This document shows positions 43,249 to 50,097 of a stretch of DNA of 64,000 nt, one piece after another. Under the pieces are notes generated by a model that saw nothing but the letters and a program-made list of their open reading frames with translations, did no database searches and was not told the DNA's origin. The number at the start of each line of letters is the position of its first letter. Within the stretch, counting starts at the first letter, position 1. This DNA is from CALKYB01 sp964510575 (lineage in GTDB: Bacteria > Bdellovibrionota_C > UBA2361 > SZUA-149 > CALKYB01): the NCBI GenBank assembly GCA_964510575.1, contig CAZECN010000001.1, positions 62,001-126,000 of the forward strand, given 5' to 3'. Made by a program: the position numbers and the translations under genes.

Positions 43249-43401
43249 AACAGTCACCTGATTCTAGATTGTTGTCCTTATTAACTTTGAGAATGGCTAA
43301 AATTATTTGAAATTGCCCTAAATTTGTTCTCTAGTTCAATCTATCCCAAAAAACTGGAAGGACAAAGCACAATTATTAGGTTATTTTGGGTTTGAGTTTT
43401 T

Positions 43402-43821
43402 TTGATAATCCGATATTTAGGTTCGGTAGAGGATATGGCTGACTTCAGATTCCTTTCTCTTTTAGGCTCTATACTTTTAGTATTAGCTTTGGATTTTATT
43501 GCTGAGTTTTTACTATTCAGCCCTGAGGCGATTTCCATATATGAGCAGTCATATACGGTTCGACCGATAGTTATAGCTGCTGGACTAGTATTCCTCCTTT
43601 TCTTCATCCCTGGCTATTTAATCGCGGTTTTATGGGAAGAGGATGAACTTTTTGGAGGTTTTGCGCTAGCAGCCACTTCGTTTCCTGCAATTATGGTTCT
43701 CAATCACATTCCTCCCCAGGCAGGGCTAGAGTTTTTCTCTGTATCTCACAGCTACTATTATGGTGCCGTAATGTTAGCCATAGTTATCGGAGCCTGGACT
43801 CGAAGTGAGGTTTCAAATTAG
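43402..43821 (+). CDS. Small integral membrane protein
   Basis: 139 residues with about four hydrophobic helices (LSLLGSILLVLALDFIAEF; PIVIAAGLVFLLFFIPGYLI; GGFALAATSFPAIMVL; YYYGAVMLAIVIGAW). The ATG at 43435 is an alternative start. No family recognised. Followed by a hairpin (GTCTAA-TAACA-TTAGAC, 43870-43886). Confidence 0.6.
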   Translation: MIIRYLGSVEDMADFRFLSLLGSILLVLALDFIAEFLLFSPEAISIYEQSYTVRPIVIAAGLVFLLFFIPGYLIAVLWEEDELFGGFALAATSFPAIMVLNHIPPQAGLEFFSVSHSYYYGAVMLAIVIGAWTRSEVSN

Positions 43822-43994
43822 GCACTTAGTCTAGTTTCACACCTTATATAGAAAACACTCACCCTAAGTGTCTAATAACATTAGACTATAATTTTATGCG
43901 CCCTCTATCTTTTCGGCCATAACAGTCATGTAAGCATTTTTGCTTATATTCCAATGTGGTTTTGAGTTTGGTTTAACAAGAGGAGAGTCAATTC
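43822..43994 (+). promoter_or_regulatory. Hairpins and possible -10 before the MoxR-type ATPase
   Basis: CACTTAG (43823) and CTAAGTG (43863) are inverted, and GTCTAA-TAACA-TTAGAC (43870-43886) is immediately followed by TATAAT (43887-43892). The two stems compete for the same bases. AGGAGAG lies about 8 bases before the GTG at 43995. Confidence 0.35.
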
Positions 43995-44930
43995 GTGTCC
44001 AGTGAAAAAAGTGTAGAAGTCAGAGGAGAAGATCTGGTCGTAGAGGGACCAAAGGGTGCTCAATACGTAAAGATTGGAAATACCAGAATTAGATTAGCTA
44101 ACCCAATGGAGCTCAATTTCGAATGGGTTGGAGCCCGAACCGTGATGGATCAGCTTAGAGCAGCTTGGTTTGTTGAAGAGGAAGGGGAGTTCGCTATGGC
44201 GCCAAGGCTGGTTGGAAAGCCAGGTGTTGGTAAGACAGTTATGGCCTACAGTGCGGCTAAAACCATGGAGCGGCCAGTTTACTTGTTTCAGGCCACCTCA
44301 GACACTCAACCAAATGATGTACTGATTAATACAGTTCATATTGAAACCGGGAAAAATGAATATCAAATGGAGTATGTTGCCAGTAGTCTGGTTACAGCTA
44401 TGATTGTTGGTGGTTGCATTGTGTTTGATGAAGGAAACAGAATGCAGGAAAAGGCTTGGGCTTCCCTATCTTGCTTGCTTGATTCCAGAAGATATATCGA
44501 ATCAATCACTGCTGGCGTGGTTATTAAAGCTCATCCTCAGTTTAGATTTGTTGCAACTATGAATGACGATAAGTCTTGTTTTGATTTACCGGAGTATATT
44601 CAGTCGAGACTTCAGCCTCAGATTATGATTGATAATCCTGATCGTTCTGAAGAGCGAAGAATTTTAGAGGTTAATTGCCCAAGAACGGATCCAATCATAT
44701 TAGACTATGTGGCAGACTTTTTGGAGTCGGCTCACCGAGCAGATGAGCGCTTTACAGTTCGAGAAGGCATTCATTTAGCTAACTATGCTGGCAAAATTGT
44801 TCGTTATAACGCTGATAATGGGCGTGACATTGAGCCGGGAAAAGCTGTTTTAACTGCTATTGAGCAGGTGCTTGGAGTGCGCCAGACTCGCTATCTAAAG
44901 CAAGTTTTAATCAAAGAAGCAGCAGCTTAG
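43995..44930 (+). CDS. MoxR/NorQ-type AAA ATPase
   Basis: 311 residues. Walker A VGKPGVGKT near 72-80, Walker B GCIVFDEGNRM near 138-148, sensor 1 FVATMNDD. These fit the AAA_5 (MoxR/NorQ/CbbQ) group, which remodels or activates partner enzymes, usually with a von Willebrand A protein encoded next door. No such partner is adjacent here; downstream is a lytic transglycosylase. GTG start with AGGAGAG upstream. The partner is unknown. Confidence 0.85.
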   Translation: MSSEKSVEVRGEDLVVEGPKGAQYVKIGNTRIRLANPMELNFEWVGARTVMDQLRAAWFVEEEGEFAMAPRLVGKPGVGKTVMAYSAAKTMERPVYLFQATSDTQPNDVLINTVHIETGKNEYQMEYVASSLVTAMIVGGCIVFDEGNRMQEKAWASLSCLLDSRRYIESITAGVVIKAHPQFRFVATMNDDKSCFDLPEYIQSRLQPQIMIDNPDRSEERRILEVNCPRTDPIILDYVADFLESAHRADERFTVREGIHLANYAGKIVRYNADNGRDIEPGKAVLTAIEQVLGVRQTRYLKQVLIKEAAA

Positions 44931-44974
44931 CTCATACTAATAATACCCGAATAAACGTTCTAAAGATTTTCCGA

Positions 44975-45035
44975 CAGAAACGGTCTGTTTCTGCTACAAT
45001 TGTATTACACCTGTTTTTTATTGGGTGTAGTATTT
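44975..45035 (+). terminator. Two hairpins between the AAA ATPase and lytic transglycosylase
   Basis: CAGAAAC-GGTCT-GTTTCTG (44975-44993), then TACACC...GGTGTA (45006-45029) followed by GTATTTTG. The second ends 15-20 bases before the TTG at 45051, so it could also affect the downstream gene. Confidence 0.45.
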
Positions 45036-45050
45036 TGAAGTAGGTGAAAT

Positions 45051-45632
45051 TTGGAATCTAGTAGAGCAGCTCGTAGAGAAGTAAGTAGTGTTAGACGTCG
45101 TCGTCGCAACAGGCGCAGACTACAGTTACTTTCTGTGATTGCCTTCGGTTTAAGTTTTCTTCTAATTTTCGTAGTCAGTAAAGGAAATCACTCTTCAAAC
45201 TCACCTTCCCAGGGCAACATATGGGAAGCTGTTCAGGTAGCTTCTGCCGAGTATCAAATCCCTTCGGATCTCGTATTTGCCATAATTAAAGTAGAGTCGA
45301 ACTTTAACTCCAGAGCTAAGTCGCATGCAGGTGCTATGGGCTTGATGCAATTGATGCCGTCAACTGCCCAGGAAATGAAAGTAAACAATCCCTACGACCC
45401 TGGCCAAAATATCTGGGGTGGTGTCGGTTACTTTCATAAAATGTTAAGACGTTTTGATGGTGACGTTCGACTGGCCCTAGCTGCCTATAATGCTGGGCCT
45501 GGAAATGTAAGAAAATATAAAGGCATTCCTCCATTTAAAGAAACTAAGAACTATGTTCGAAAAGTAATCAGAGAATATAGGCAGCGTTCTGGCCAGAGAA
45601 GGGTTTCTAAGATTAAGCTTCGCTCTGTTTAA
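45051..45632 (+). CDS. Membrane-anchored lytic transglycosylase (SLT domain)
   Basis: Cleaves peptidoglycan glycan strands. 193 residues: strongly basic N-terminus (RRRRRNRRR), a membrane helix (LLSVIAFGLSFLLIFVV), then a family 1 SLT domain. Catalytic Glu is in IIKVESNFN; AGAMGLMQLMPSTA and LALAAYNAGPGNVRKY are the other signatures. TTG start with AGGTGA upstream. The exceptionally basic N-terminus would keep that end in the cytoplasm. Confidence 0.92.
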   Translation: MESSRAARREVSSVRRRRRNRRRLQLLSVIAFGLSFLLIFVVSKGNHSSNSPSQGNIWEAVQVASAEYQIPSDLVFAIIKVESNFNSRAKSHAGAMGLMQLMPSTAQEMKVNNPYDPGQNIWGGVGYFHKMLRRFDGDVRLALAAYNAGPGNVRKYKGIPPFKETKNYVRKVIREYRQRSGQRRVSKIKLRSV

Positions 45633-45728
45633 GATGCCTTTTCTGCTCTCTAAACCTCCACTTGAACAAGAACAACAAATTCGGCTAAACTTCGATTTAT
45701 AGGCAATTTCTCCTCATGTTTTTTATGT

Positions 45729-46088
45729 ATGAATAACTACTTCGTATACGCTATTTGGGCTATCATTCCCCTGCTCTTACTCCTGCTTTCGACCAATGCC
45801 TTGATTAACAAGGTGTTTAGAGTGAAGCCCAAGGAAGATGGGGTGGATTATTTTAAGCAATTTCTTTTTGTGCTGGTCCCTTATGGTCTAGCCATTGCAT
45901 TTGACCAGTATGTTTTTCATAGCATAATCAATCACTATCAAATTGAACCAGGTGGTCAGTTTCTAGGTGCTTTATTAGTCTTTCCAATACTACTTTGGAT
46001 TTGTACTGATATTGAGAGACGGATTCGGCGGAGGTTTTATCCGCAGAAGGGGTCTAAACTAACCGGCACCTACGACTACACCGCCTAA
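45729..46088 (+). CDS. Small integral membrane protein
   Basis: 119 residues with three hydrophobic helices (FVYAIWAIIPLLLLLLSTN; FLFVLVPYGLAIAFDQYVF; FLGALLVFPILLWICTDI) and a basic C-terminus (RRIRRRFYPQKG). No family recognised. The stop codon lies in the left arm of repeat copy B. Confidence 0.6.
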   Translation: MNNYFVYAIWAIIPLLLLLLSTNALINKVFRVKPKEDGVDYFKQFLFVLVPYGLAIAFDQYVFHSIINHYQIEPGGQFLGALLVFPILLWICTDIERRIRRRFYPQKGSKLTGTYDYTA

Positions 46089-46208
46089 GAGGTTTAGATT
46101 TTCCTTTTATCTTCGTTGCTCATCGGGCTCTCCTTACTGCGGCGTGCTGTAGCACGCCTCATTCGTCGACCCTTGAGCGCCTCGATAAAAGAAAAATCTA
46201 AACCTCTT
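46087..46208. repeat. Hairpin-borne repeat element, copy B
   Basis: Left arm 46087-46111 and right arm 46184-46208 pair over 16 perfect bases (AAGAGGTTTAGATTTT), one mismatch and 8 more (CTTTTATC). The core 46112-46183 is 72 bases, starting TTCGTTGCTCATCGGG and carrying apical hairpin GCGTGC-TGTA-GCACGC. The left arm includes the stop codon of the upstream gene, so the arm is locus-specific sequence. Confidence 0.87.
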
Positions 46209-46216
46209 AGAAAATC

Positions 46217-46369
46217 TTCGTTGCTCGTCGGGCTTTCGTCGCTGCGGTGTCTCGGCCCGCTTGGCAGGCCGAAGTATCGGTGATGCGACTGAAGAGGGAG
46301 CATCACGCATTACACGCCTCATTCGTCGACCCTTGAGCGCCTCGATAAAAACAAAATTCAAAACTCTTA
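46217..46369. repeat. Hairpin-borne repeat element, copy C (expanded apical region)
   Basis: Core 46217-46343 (127 bases) has the same 5' start (TTCGTTGCTCGTCGGG) and the identical 3' block beginning ACGCCTCATTCGTCG. The apical hairpin is replaced by two: TCGGCC...GGCCGA (46252-46272) and GTGATGC...GCATCAC (46280-46306). Right arm 46344-46369 is a diverged copy (21 of 26) of copy B's right arm and can pair with copy B's left arm, so B and C form a tandem. Confidence 0.82.
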
Positions 46370-46611
46370 TAAAATTTACTTTGTGTGAGTTGTTGTTACT
46401 ATCGACTAAGTTGTTGAGAGAGCTCATTGTTCTTTGAGAAATTGATATTTTCTGGGTTTAGTGTAATGAAGTCTGGATATAGTTAATCTCCCACCGCGTT
46501 CTTTCCCTTATTTTTAAAGATAGACTCACTGAGCCTTTCCCGTGAAGCCATAGCTTCATCAGAGAGGGCTTAGTTGTTTTACTCTGAGGTTTTTTCAACA
46601 TAGGAAAGATT
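46370..46611 (+). promoter_or_regulatory. Leader of the 46612 gene with terminator-like hairpin
   Basis: Contains the motif CACTGAGCCTTTCCC then GTGAAGCCATA (46527-46552), shared with the efp leader. Here the motif continues into a perfect hairpin TGAAGC-CATA-GCTTCA (46543-46558). It is directly followed by TCAGAG...CTCTGA (46559-46587), GG and T6 (46590-46595), an intrinsic-terminator shape ending 16 bases before the ATG, then GGAAAG as ribosome-binding site. Confidence 0.5.
46559..46595 (+). terminator. Terminator/attenuator hairpin before 46612
   Basis: TCAGAG pairs with CTCTGA with a 17-base loop, then GG and TTTTTT. Either it ends transcripts from the repeat region or it attenuates the gene directly downstream. 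Confidence 0.5.
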
Positions 46612-47355
46612 ATGAATAATTTTATACACAACCTACTCGACGGTCTTCTAGTTCCAGATTCAGACCATGGACCAGAGCAAATGCTCTACCGGAGGAGATA
46701 TAATTTTTACGAATCTGAAGACAGTAATGGAGGTATCCGGCATCTGATTCCTTTTGATCGGCAGCCAGCAGTTTTATCCTGGGAGAAAATCGAAGTTGAT
46801 GAGGCAGTCTATAGATTAATGACCCGTATTGGACTTGTCATCGACTATGACAATTTCTTCACCTCTTACGAAGCTCCACCAAAATTGCTTAAAGTTGAGG
46901 TTGGAAGTGATTTTCTTCGTAGTGACACTGAAGAATCTTGTTGGCAGCAGTATTTAGATGGAGACGAACCAGAAACTTTAGAAATAACGCTTCCGAGATC
47001 ATCTCCACTGAAGCGCGTTTGTTCAATGTTCAAGAGAGATGAAGAGCTTTCGTTTCCACATCTTAGACATCGAGATTTGCAATGGAGGTATATAGTTAAG
47101 AGTAGTTTCGATTGCTACAAAAATAGCCTGGGTATTAGAAGTCTGTTTTCACTTCCTAATTTTAGGCCATTTGTACTCGTTCAAAGAAGACATGTTGTTG
47201 ATGAGGGAACCTATCGGGTTTTAGTGTCAACTGGACACCTTCAAGAGCTAGCCCCGGAACAGGTGTTGTTAAAACACGACTTCCGTTACGGTTTGATGGA
47301 GTTTGTAGAAATAACAGAAGATTTCACTCTTGAAGAAGAAAGTTTTTTAAACTAG
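46612..47355 (+). CDS. Hypothetical soluble protein
   Basis: 247 residues, acidic, no signal peptide or membrane helix. Two similar phrases occur, EVDEAVYRLMTRIGLV near 65 and VVDEGTYRVLVSTGHL near 200, which suggests an internal duplication of a small domain. ATG 46612 with GGAAAG upstream. I recognise no family. Its leader has an attenuator-like hairpin, so expression may be conditional. Confidence 0.65.
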   Translation: MNNFIHNLLDGLLVPDSDHGPEQMLYRRRYNFYESEDSNGGIRHLIPFDRQPAVLSWEKIEVDEAVYRLMTRIGLVIDYDNFFTSYEAPPKLLKVEVGSDFLRSDTEESCWQQYLDGDEPETLEITLPRSSPLKRVCSMFKRDEELSFPHLRHRDLQWRYIVKSSFDCYKNSLGIRSLFSLPNFRPFVLVQRRHVVDEGTYRVLVSTGHLQELAPEQVLLKHDFRYGLMEFVEITEDFTLEEESFLN

Positions 47356-47434
47356 TGCGGCTCTTAACTGAAAGGGTCAAATGTTTTTTACGGCCCTCTC
47401 AGTTTCTAACTTTAAAAACCTGCTTGGATTAAGC

Positions 47435-47566
47435 CTATTCACCTGACTTCTTCTTTAAGCTATCCATAGCCTTTTTTGATACTTCTTCCGGAAGGGCGGA
47501 AAGGATAAAGCCACCGATTAGTAGGATGGCGATGAAGATGAACATTAAGATAAAGAACGTGGTCAT
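47435..47566 (-). CDS. 43-residue single-helix membrane microprotein
   Basis: The sequence reads MTTFFILMFIFIAILLIGGF, then ILSALPEEVSKKAMDSLKK and KSGE: one membrane helix and a short charged helix. Its ATG follows the TAA of the IMPase-like gene with no gap (TAAATG), so it is probably translated by re-initiation. Hydrophobic-then-amphipathic pattern and good codon structure support a real gene despite its size. Confidence 0.6.
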   Translation of the reverse strand: MTTFFILMFIFIAILLIGGFILSALPEEVSKKAMDSLKKKSGE

Positions 47567-48361
47567 TTAAATAATCTTCTTTAATCGTTCTAGTGCCTCT
47601 GGTCTTCCCATTGCGTAAGAAAAATTTGCAATCCTAAAGTCATCATCTTCTGAGCTTAAAGGTAAATAGTCTACACCTAACTCGCTGCAAAATAGTTTGG
47701 AGCAACTCCTGTCCCAAGGTTTAACTTTCCAGTCTAACATTAAGTCTGCCATTCCTAGAAAGATATTCGTGTAAGTATAGCAGCTATGATAAACGCGGAC
47801 GAAATGAAACTCCTGACAGTAATTATTAAACAGCTTTAGATCATTACCAAGCCTTACGAAGTTGGAAGGTGCGGATACAACAAATCTATTGTTTGCTGTT
47901 TGCTCGTCGTACCTAGCTAGAGGTTGACCATTGAGACTAACACCTTGGTCTTTAACACCCACAAGTCTTTGCTCTAGTGCTGGGTGGTCAATGATTCCCA
48001 AAAGAGGTTCGTTGCCAAGGTAGAGTGAAATTATACAACCAAAAGTCGGAAGCCCTGCCAGAAACTCAGTCGTCCCATCAATTGGATCTATAACCCATTT
48101 AAATTTTGAATCTGGATTGAGATCACCATACTCTTCTCCCAGCACGCCATGTTCAGGAAAGCTATTCGCGATCTGTTTTCTAAACTCCTCCTCAATAGCC
48201 GTGTCCATTTCAGTAACAGGTGACTGATCTTCCTTCACTTCAAACTCAAGAGACTTCCCTGAAGCCTTCGCTTCAGCGATCATTTCCCTAGCAGTGTTCG
48301 CCAGTTCTTCCGCAAATAATTTAAAGTTGTTCAGGTTAGATGAAGCTACAGCGCTCTCCAT
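47567..48361 (-). CDS. Inositol monophosphatase-family phosphatase (HisN/CysQ-like)
   Basis: 264 residues. Metal sites: GVLGEEYG (Glu), WVIDPIDGTTEFLAG (DPIDGT) and KPWDRSCSKLFCSELG (WD). Other features such as the DQSPVTEMDTAIE motif fit Mg-dependent, lithium-sensitive phosphatases acting on inositol phosphate, histidinol phosphate or PAP. Unlike the gene at 37230, all metal ligands are kept. Substrate cannot be fixed; no histidine or sulfur genes nearby. Confidence 0.87.
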   Translation of the reverse strand: MESAVASSNLNNFKLFAEELANTAREMIAEAKASGKSLEFEVKEDQSPVTEMDTAIEEEFRKQIANSFPEHGVLGEEYGDLNPDSKFKWVIDPIDGTTEFLAGLPTFGCIISLYLGNEPLLGIIDHPALEQRLVGVKDQGVSLNGQPLARYDEQTANNRFVVSAPSNFVRLGNDLKLFNNYCQEFHFVRVYHSCYTYTNIFLGMADLMLDWKVKPWDRSCSKLFCSELGVDYLPLSSEDDDFRIANFSYAMGRPEALERLKKII

Positions 48362-48516
48362 GCAGTTTTTCCTTTCGCAAATGTTAGCCGTCTATTAAAG
48401 TGTCATAATAGCAGGTAACTACGGACCTTAACCACAAGTAGGTCACTGAAGTTCCTAAGAAATATAATTTTTAAAACTTTCAAGTTTGAACAAAATTCGA
48501 ATCGAGGACGAATTTT

Positions 48517-49335
48517 ATGGCAAGCTCCAAGCCTTTATTAAAAGAGACTACAAGTTTCGACAGTCAAAAGACAGGGCTCTCCGCTCTGCTAAAGAGAACA
48601 ACTGATCGGGTCCTAGGGGTATCACTAGGAACGGAGGAGCTTCTTTCTTTTTATGATGAGTACGAAGAATTTTCTAGGAGAGCTCCAAGAGAAACTTTGG
48701 CAAAAAAGGCGGCTAAGCTTGAGTCAGTAGCTTTCTTAAAACATAATATTCTTCTCGAATGTGGTTTGAAACCTTCTCACAGTTTACTCGATTTTTGCTG
48801 TGGACTAGACTCTATGGCTGCTCATACAGTTCCTTACCTTAGCCAAGGTCATTACTTAGGAATGGAAGTTTCTGAAACGGCTTTGGAGAATACTCGTCGC
48901 GAATTGTTAGATGCTGGAGTTAAAGAAAGTAACGCCACTTGGTTGTTGGAAACAGACTCTCATTTTCCTCTCCTAGGAGATCAAAGTGTAGACATGGTGT
49001 CAGCCTTTACTATCTTTGCTCATATGTCCCCAACGGATATGCTAAAATATCTTGTTGGTTTAAAAAGAGTTTTGAGAAATTCAGGAACTTTTGTTGGTTC
49101 CTTCCTACTTCTTGAAGAGAGTCAGTTAGCAAGACAGCTTCTCAAGTCAGGTAATAACTCTTATCAAGGATTGTCTATCTTCCCATCTTCTAAAAGTTTT
49201 ATTGAAGAGATGGTTTCAATGGCAGGGATGGAGATAGAGGCATGGTTCCAAAGTAATTCCGAGGCTTTCGAGTTTGAGCCTGGCAACAGCGACTTTGCGG
49301 CTCTAGGGCAAGCCGTAGCGGTAATCCGGAAGTAA
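48517..49335 (+). CDS. Class I SAM-dependent methyltransferase
   Basis: 272 residues. Motif I LLDFCCGLDSMAAHTVPYL near 89-107 (E/DxGxG-like, with CCGLD), motif II YLGMEVSETAL, and VDMVSAFTIFAHM as the post-II strand. FVGSFLLLEES fits the later core. The unusual CCGLD in motif I and a 75-residue N-terminal extension do not identify a substrate. Convergent with the nitroreductase gene. Confidence 0.8.
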   Translation: MASSKPLLKETTSFDSQKTGLSALLKRTTDRVLGVSLGTEELLSFYDEYEEFSRRAPRETLAKKAAKLESVAFLKHNILLECGLKPSHSLLDFCCGLDSMAAHTVPYLSQGHYLGMEVSETALENTRRELLDAGVKESNATWLLETDSHFPLLGDQSVDMVSAFTIFAHMSPTDMLKYLVGLKRVLRNSGTFVGSFLLLEESQLARQLLKSGNNSYQGLSIFPSSKSFIEEMVSMAGMEIEAWFQSNSEAFEFEPGNSDFAALGQAVAVIRK

Positions 49336-49344
49336 GAAGCTAAC

Positions 49345-50097
49345 TTAAGAACCAGTTCTGCTTTTTACCATTCTCCTTGTATTTCCAAAAAGGTCACGAC
49401 TGACCTTGTCGTCAATTGGAAACCTAACTTCTTTTACTTTTGGAGTTTCTTCGTCCAGTAAGTAGCCGGTGGAAATTAAAATCGGAATAGTCATTTCTTT
49501 GGGAATACCTAAGAGTTTCTTCAATCGTTTTTCATCGAAGTTCATTACGACTGAGGTAGTAAGACCTGCGGCACGGGCAGACACGTAGAAGGATCCCGCA
49601 GCAAACATAGTTTGTGAATTAACCCAAGCTTCGGTTTCTGCTCTTGAGCAGTGATAGCGAGCAGTTGGTTTGGACATTCTTTCGTAAGGCATTGTGATCC
49701 GCCTTAGTAAACCTTTCATGCCCCATAAGCCTGAATCAAAAAATAGGTTCATGCTTTTTCTAAAACCACTAGCTTCGGCTTTTGATAACGCTCCACTTTC
49801 AACTCCGAGTCTAAGTACCTCGCTATAGGGCCCTTTCCAAGCCGTTGGATCGGCAATGAAGATAACTGTTACGGGAGCTTCTAAAACGGGTTGCTGTTCT
49901 AAGGCAATATGAAAGCAAAGTTTTTTTAGGTTAGGATCTTTTAGCAATAGGAAATGCCAAGGCTGCATATTGAAGCCACTAGGAGCATGGTTAGCTGCAT
50001 CCAGTAGTTTTTCCATTAACTCGTCCGGGACAAGTTTTTGAGAAAACTCCTCTCGAGCTGGTTTTAACTTTAGTTTTTCGAGTAAATTGTCACTCAT
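49345..50097 (-). CDS. Nitroreductase-family FMN oxidoreductase
   Basis: 250 residues. FMN-binding ANHAPSGFNMQPWHFLLL near 34-51 is the family signature. NSQTMFAAGSFYVSARAAGL near 175-195 and the GIPKEMTIPILISTGYL end also fit. Substrate unknown. Its ATG overlaps the uvrA stop by 8 bases, so it is translated with UvrA. Confidence 0.9.
   Translation of the reverse strand: MSDNLLEKLKLKPAREEFSQKLVPDELMEKLLDAANHAPSGFNMQPWHFLLLKDPNLKKLCFHIALEQQPVLEAPVTVIFIADPTAWKGPYSEVLRLGVESGALSKAEASGFRKSMNLFFDSGLWGMKGLLRRITMPYERMSKPTARYHCSRAETEAWVNSQTMFAAGSFYVSARAAGLTTSVVMNFDEKRLKKLLGIPKEMTIPILISTGYLLDEETPKVKEVRFPIDDKVSRDLFGNTRRMVKSRTGS

Noticed and set aside
46094..46427. Two minus-strand open frames across the repeat region
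   Set aside because: They are translations of the repeat core (RRMRR and GSTNEAC phrases) and exist only because the GC-rich core lacks stops.
48240..48290. TTCCCTGAAGCC followed by GCTTCA, similar to the shared leader motif
   Set aside because: It lies inside a well-supported coding region (IMPase-family gene), and the match is only about 12 contiguous bases.
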